Part shown: positions 62,622 to 64,000 of the stretch, in pieces
How positions within the stretch are numbered: position 1 is the stretch's first letter
How the letters are laid out: every line of letters begins with the position of its first letter
From: Ascidiimonas meishanensis
GTDB lineage: Bacteria > Bacteroidota > Bacteroidia > Flavobacteriales > Flavobacteriaceae
Direction: 5' to 3'
NCBI RefSeq assembly: GCF_037782385.1
Contig: NZ_JBBEXD010000003.1
Location: 372,001 to 436,000 of the forward strand
Length of the DNA: 64,000 nucleotides
Notes under the pieces: generated by a model
What the model saw: the letters and a program-made list of their open reading frames with translations, nothing else
Database searches by the model: none
Told to the model about the DNA's origin: nothing
Position numbers and translations under genes: made by a program

Positions 62622-62879
62622 TTAAGATCGGTCTGGGCTAGGTAATAAAAGAAATGCTCCTTTATCAAGAATAAACCAAGTAATTAAAAAGGAAAGACAT
62701 TCTAGGGTAAAGCTGCCAAACTTAAAAAAAAGCTCACCCAAAATAAGTGAAGCGGCAAGCGTATTTAATGAAATGAGTAATTCTAATGGACCTTTTTTGA
62801 AGGAGATACTATTTTTTAGTTGCATGGGTATGAATTTTAGATAGGTGATAAAAGTACCTAGCAAACATGATGCATTCAA
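62622..62879 (-). CDS. Small hydrophobic ORF, doubtful
   Basis: 85 codons with two hydrophobic stretches (about 34-49 and 58-71), which could be a small membrane protein. An internal ATG at codon 19 gives 67 residues. No family recognised and no promoter seen, so this may be a chance frame in a decayed region next to a gene remnant. Confidence 0.25.
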   Translation of the reverse strand: MNASCLLGTFITYLKFIPMQLKNSISFKKGPLELLISLNTLAASLILGELFFKFGSFTLECLSFLITWFILDKGAFLLLPSPDRS

Positions 62880-62951
62880 GGAGTAATATCCTCATTTGTA
62901 TAGGGGAGTTTTCCCCTAGGCTTTAAAAAAAATGGAAGAGTTAAAATTTAA

Positions 62952-64000
62952 TTAGAAACTCATTCTTCTTTTAGAAGTTTCCGTTTTAGAAGTTGTTCTT
63001 AAAGTTCCTGAATTGGAATGCCTTCTTTGTTGGTTAAGTGGTGTTGCCATTTGATTTGATCTTGGAATGGAATATTTCTCACTTAAGGCAGAAACTTCTT
63101 CCATCTTATTCATTAAAAAGTTGTTAGCGACGTCTTTAATTATACTATCATCTGTACTTATGAGCACTTCTCTAAGTTGTTCTTTCTGCTTATCTATTTC
63201 TAATAAAGGGATTACATCTTCTTTATCATGTAGTAATGTAAGATTATTCTTTTCAAGGATAATCGGTATTTGTTTGTCATAATTTGCTATTAATTTTTCT
63301 CTTTCAGTAAGGATACCCAAATTTGTAAAATAGGGTTCTGTAATAGCTCTCATTTTCTTATCATCCAGTTCGTATCTGCCATTTTTTAGGATAGGTTGGC
63401 CTTCGGTATCTGTTTTACTCACTATTTTGGCAAACTCTTGTGCAAGTTTTGGTTCTACTGCTTGAAATCCATATCTATCATTTATGGTTTTAGGAGCTAT
63501 ACGCCTTCTTTCTCCTATAATTTTCACTTTATTTTCCCTTCTATTTTCTGCTCCTGCCAAAAAAACACTATTAGCTAAAGCTGCAACTACCTCTATTTTT
63601 TCATTTGTTGGGAGGAATTCTTTTAATTTGACACTAATTGTTTCCTCAAGAGCTTCTCTTTTTATTAACCCGTCCAGCAATTCAGGAATTTTATCAGACC
63701 TGTTAATGTTCTGACCTATGGTAGATCTTATTAATAAGCTTTGTACAGGAGTGGGGCAATCTCCCAAGGCAGTAGCTAGTATATTTAAATTTGTATCTCT
63801 TTCTTGTTCATTAGCTGCATCAAAAATTGCATCTAGAAGTAGTTTGGTAGCAGGAATATAAAGTTCTGAGGCAATAGCATCGTTTGTGGGTACCGCCTGA
63901 AGAAATTTAATAATAACCTCCTTGCCTGTTAGATTGGAACCTACTGCGGGTTTAAAATCTCCAGTATTCATGGCTTCAATTTCAGCTAATTTTTCAGGAC
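62952..64000 (-). CDS. Unrecognised protein, 5' end beyond window
   Basis: The frame is open from the right edge (in-frame PEKLAEIEA precedes the first internal Met at 63971) to a stop at 62952, so the true start is probably outside. About 349 residues are visible. They are mostly helical and charged, with VIIKFLQAVPTNDAIASELY (about 28-47) and DDKKMRAITEPYFTNLGIL. The last 40 residues are Ser/Arg/Thr-rich and basic. No signal peptide, membrane segment or enzymatic motif is visible. Function not recognised. Confidence 0.75.
   Translation of the reverse strand, partial: PEKLAEIEAMNTGDFKPAVGSNLTGKEVIIKFLQAVPTNDAIASELYIPATKLLLDAIFDAANEQERDTNLNILATALGDCPTPVQSLLIRSTIGQNINRSDKIPELLDGLIKREALEETISVKLKEFLPTNEKIEVVAALANSVFLAGAENRRENKVKIIGERRRIAPKTINDRYGFQAVEPKLAQEFAKIVSKTDTEGQPILKNGRYELDDKKMRAITEPYFTNLGILTEREKLIANYDKQIPIILEKNNLTLLHDKEDVIPLLEIDKQKEQLREVLISTDDSIIKDVANNFLMNKMEEVSALSEKYSIPRSNQMATPLNQQRRHSNSGTLRTTSKTETSKRRMSF

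Noticed and set aside
62608..62623. AAAGAGC/GCTCTTT hairpin as a terminator
   Set aside because: The stem is perfect but there is no T-tract on either strand and no clear gene ends at it.

Overview
The window is AT-rich and tightly packed. It carries SusC/SusD proteins, a type IX secretion sorting domain, lipoproteins, TAnnTTTG-type promoters, and mevalonate-pathway and arginine-pathway genes of Bacteroidetes type. Together these point to a flavobacterium (Flavobacteriaceae, probably marine); I cannot name the genus. I see no rRNA, tRNA, CRISPR array, prophage or intact insertion sequence.

Region 1 (1-19655) is an alpha-glucan (starch/maltodextrin) utilisation locus. On the minus strand lie a large secreted GH13 amylase and a SusE-like lipoprotein, then susC and susD (susD runs off the left edge). 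On the plus strand lie a LacI regulator, a GPH/MFS sugar transporter, beta-phosphoglucomutase and a GH65 disaccharide phosphorylase, then two GH13 lipoproteins. Polymer is cut and bound at the surface, imported by SusCD, trimmed in the periplasm, and the disaccharide is carried inward and phosphorolysed. The motif AAAACG(G/T)TTT occurs upstream of susC, lacI and the transporter and is probably the regulator's operator. Decayed pieces of a second SusC and a SusE/F-like module lie between the amylase and lacI.

Region 2 (19711-34802) is housekeeping: glycerophosphodiesterase, adenosine/adenine deaminase, an HI0933-type flavoprotein, TspO, two mevalonate-pathway enzymes with a UbiA prenyltransferase, nitrilase, a pseudouridine synthase with an altered catalytic motif, a Rieske-glutamate synthase fusion, and a membrane AraC regulator beside a beta-propeller lipoprotein. 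A 55-residue double-glycine peptide resembling Bacteroidetes lanthipeptide precursors follows at 34992.

Region 3 (35230-44324) is a nine-gene minus-strand arginine operon: GNAT acyltransferase, argG, argC, proC, argD, argF', argB, argE, argH. It covers every step from glutamate to arginine. Its leader contains a good promoter and an eight-residue reading frame with three consecutive Arg codons next to mutually exclusive RNA pairings, which suggests arginine attenuation. Residue 90 of the carbamoyltransferase suggests N-succinylated intermediates.

Region 4 (44397-52792) has three membrane or sugar-transfer genes, a repeat protein, a membrane ferredoxin with a flavin oxidoreductase, and a GH113-like lipoprotein. 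Region 5 (53077-59126) is an arsenosugar operon: AhpD-like protein, radical SAM ArsS, rhodanese, glycosyltransferase, purine nucleoside phosphorylase, ArsM methyltransferase, DUF547 protein and a second glycosyltransferase. Region 6 (59366-64000) has a GH32 fructanase with a sugar porter, a truncated gene remnant, a doubtful small membrane ORF, and an unrecognised gene cut by the right edge.
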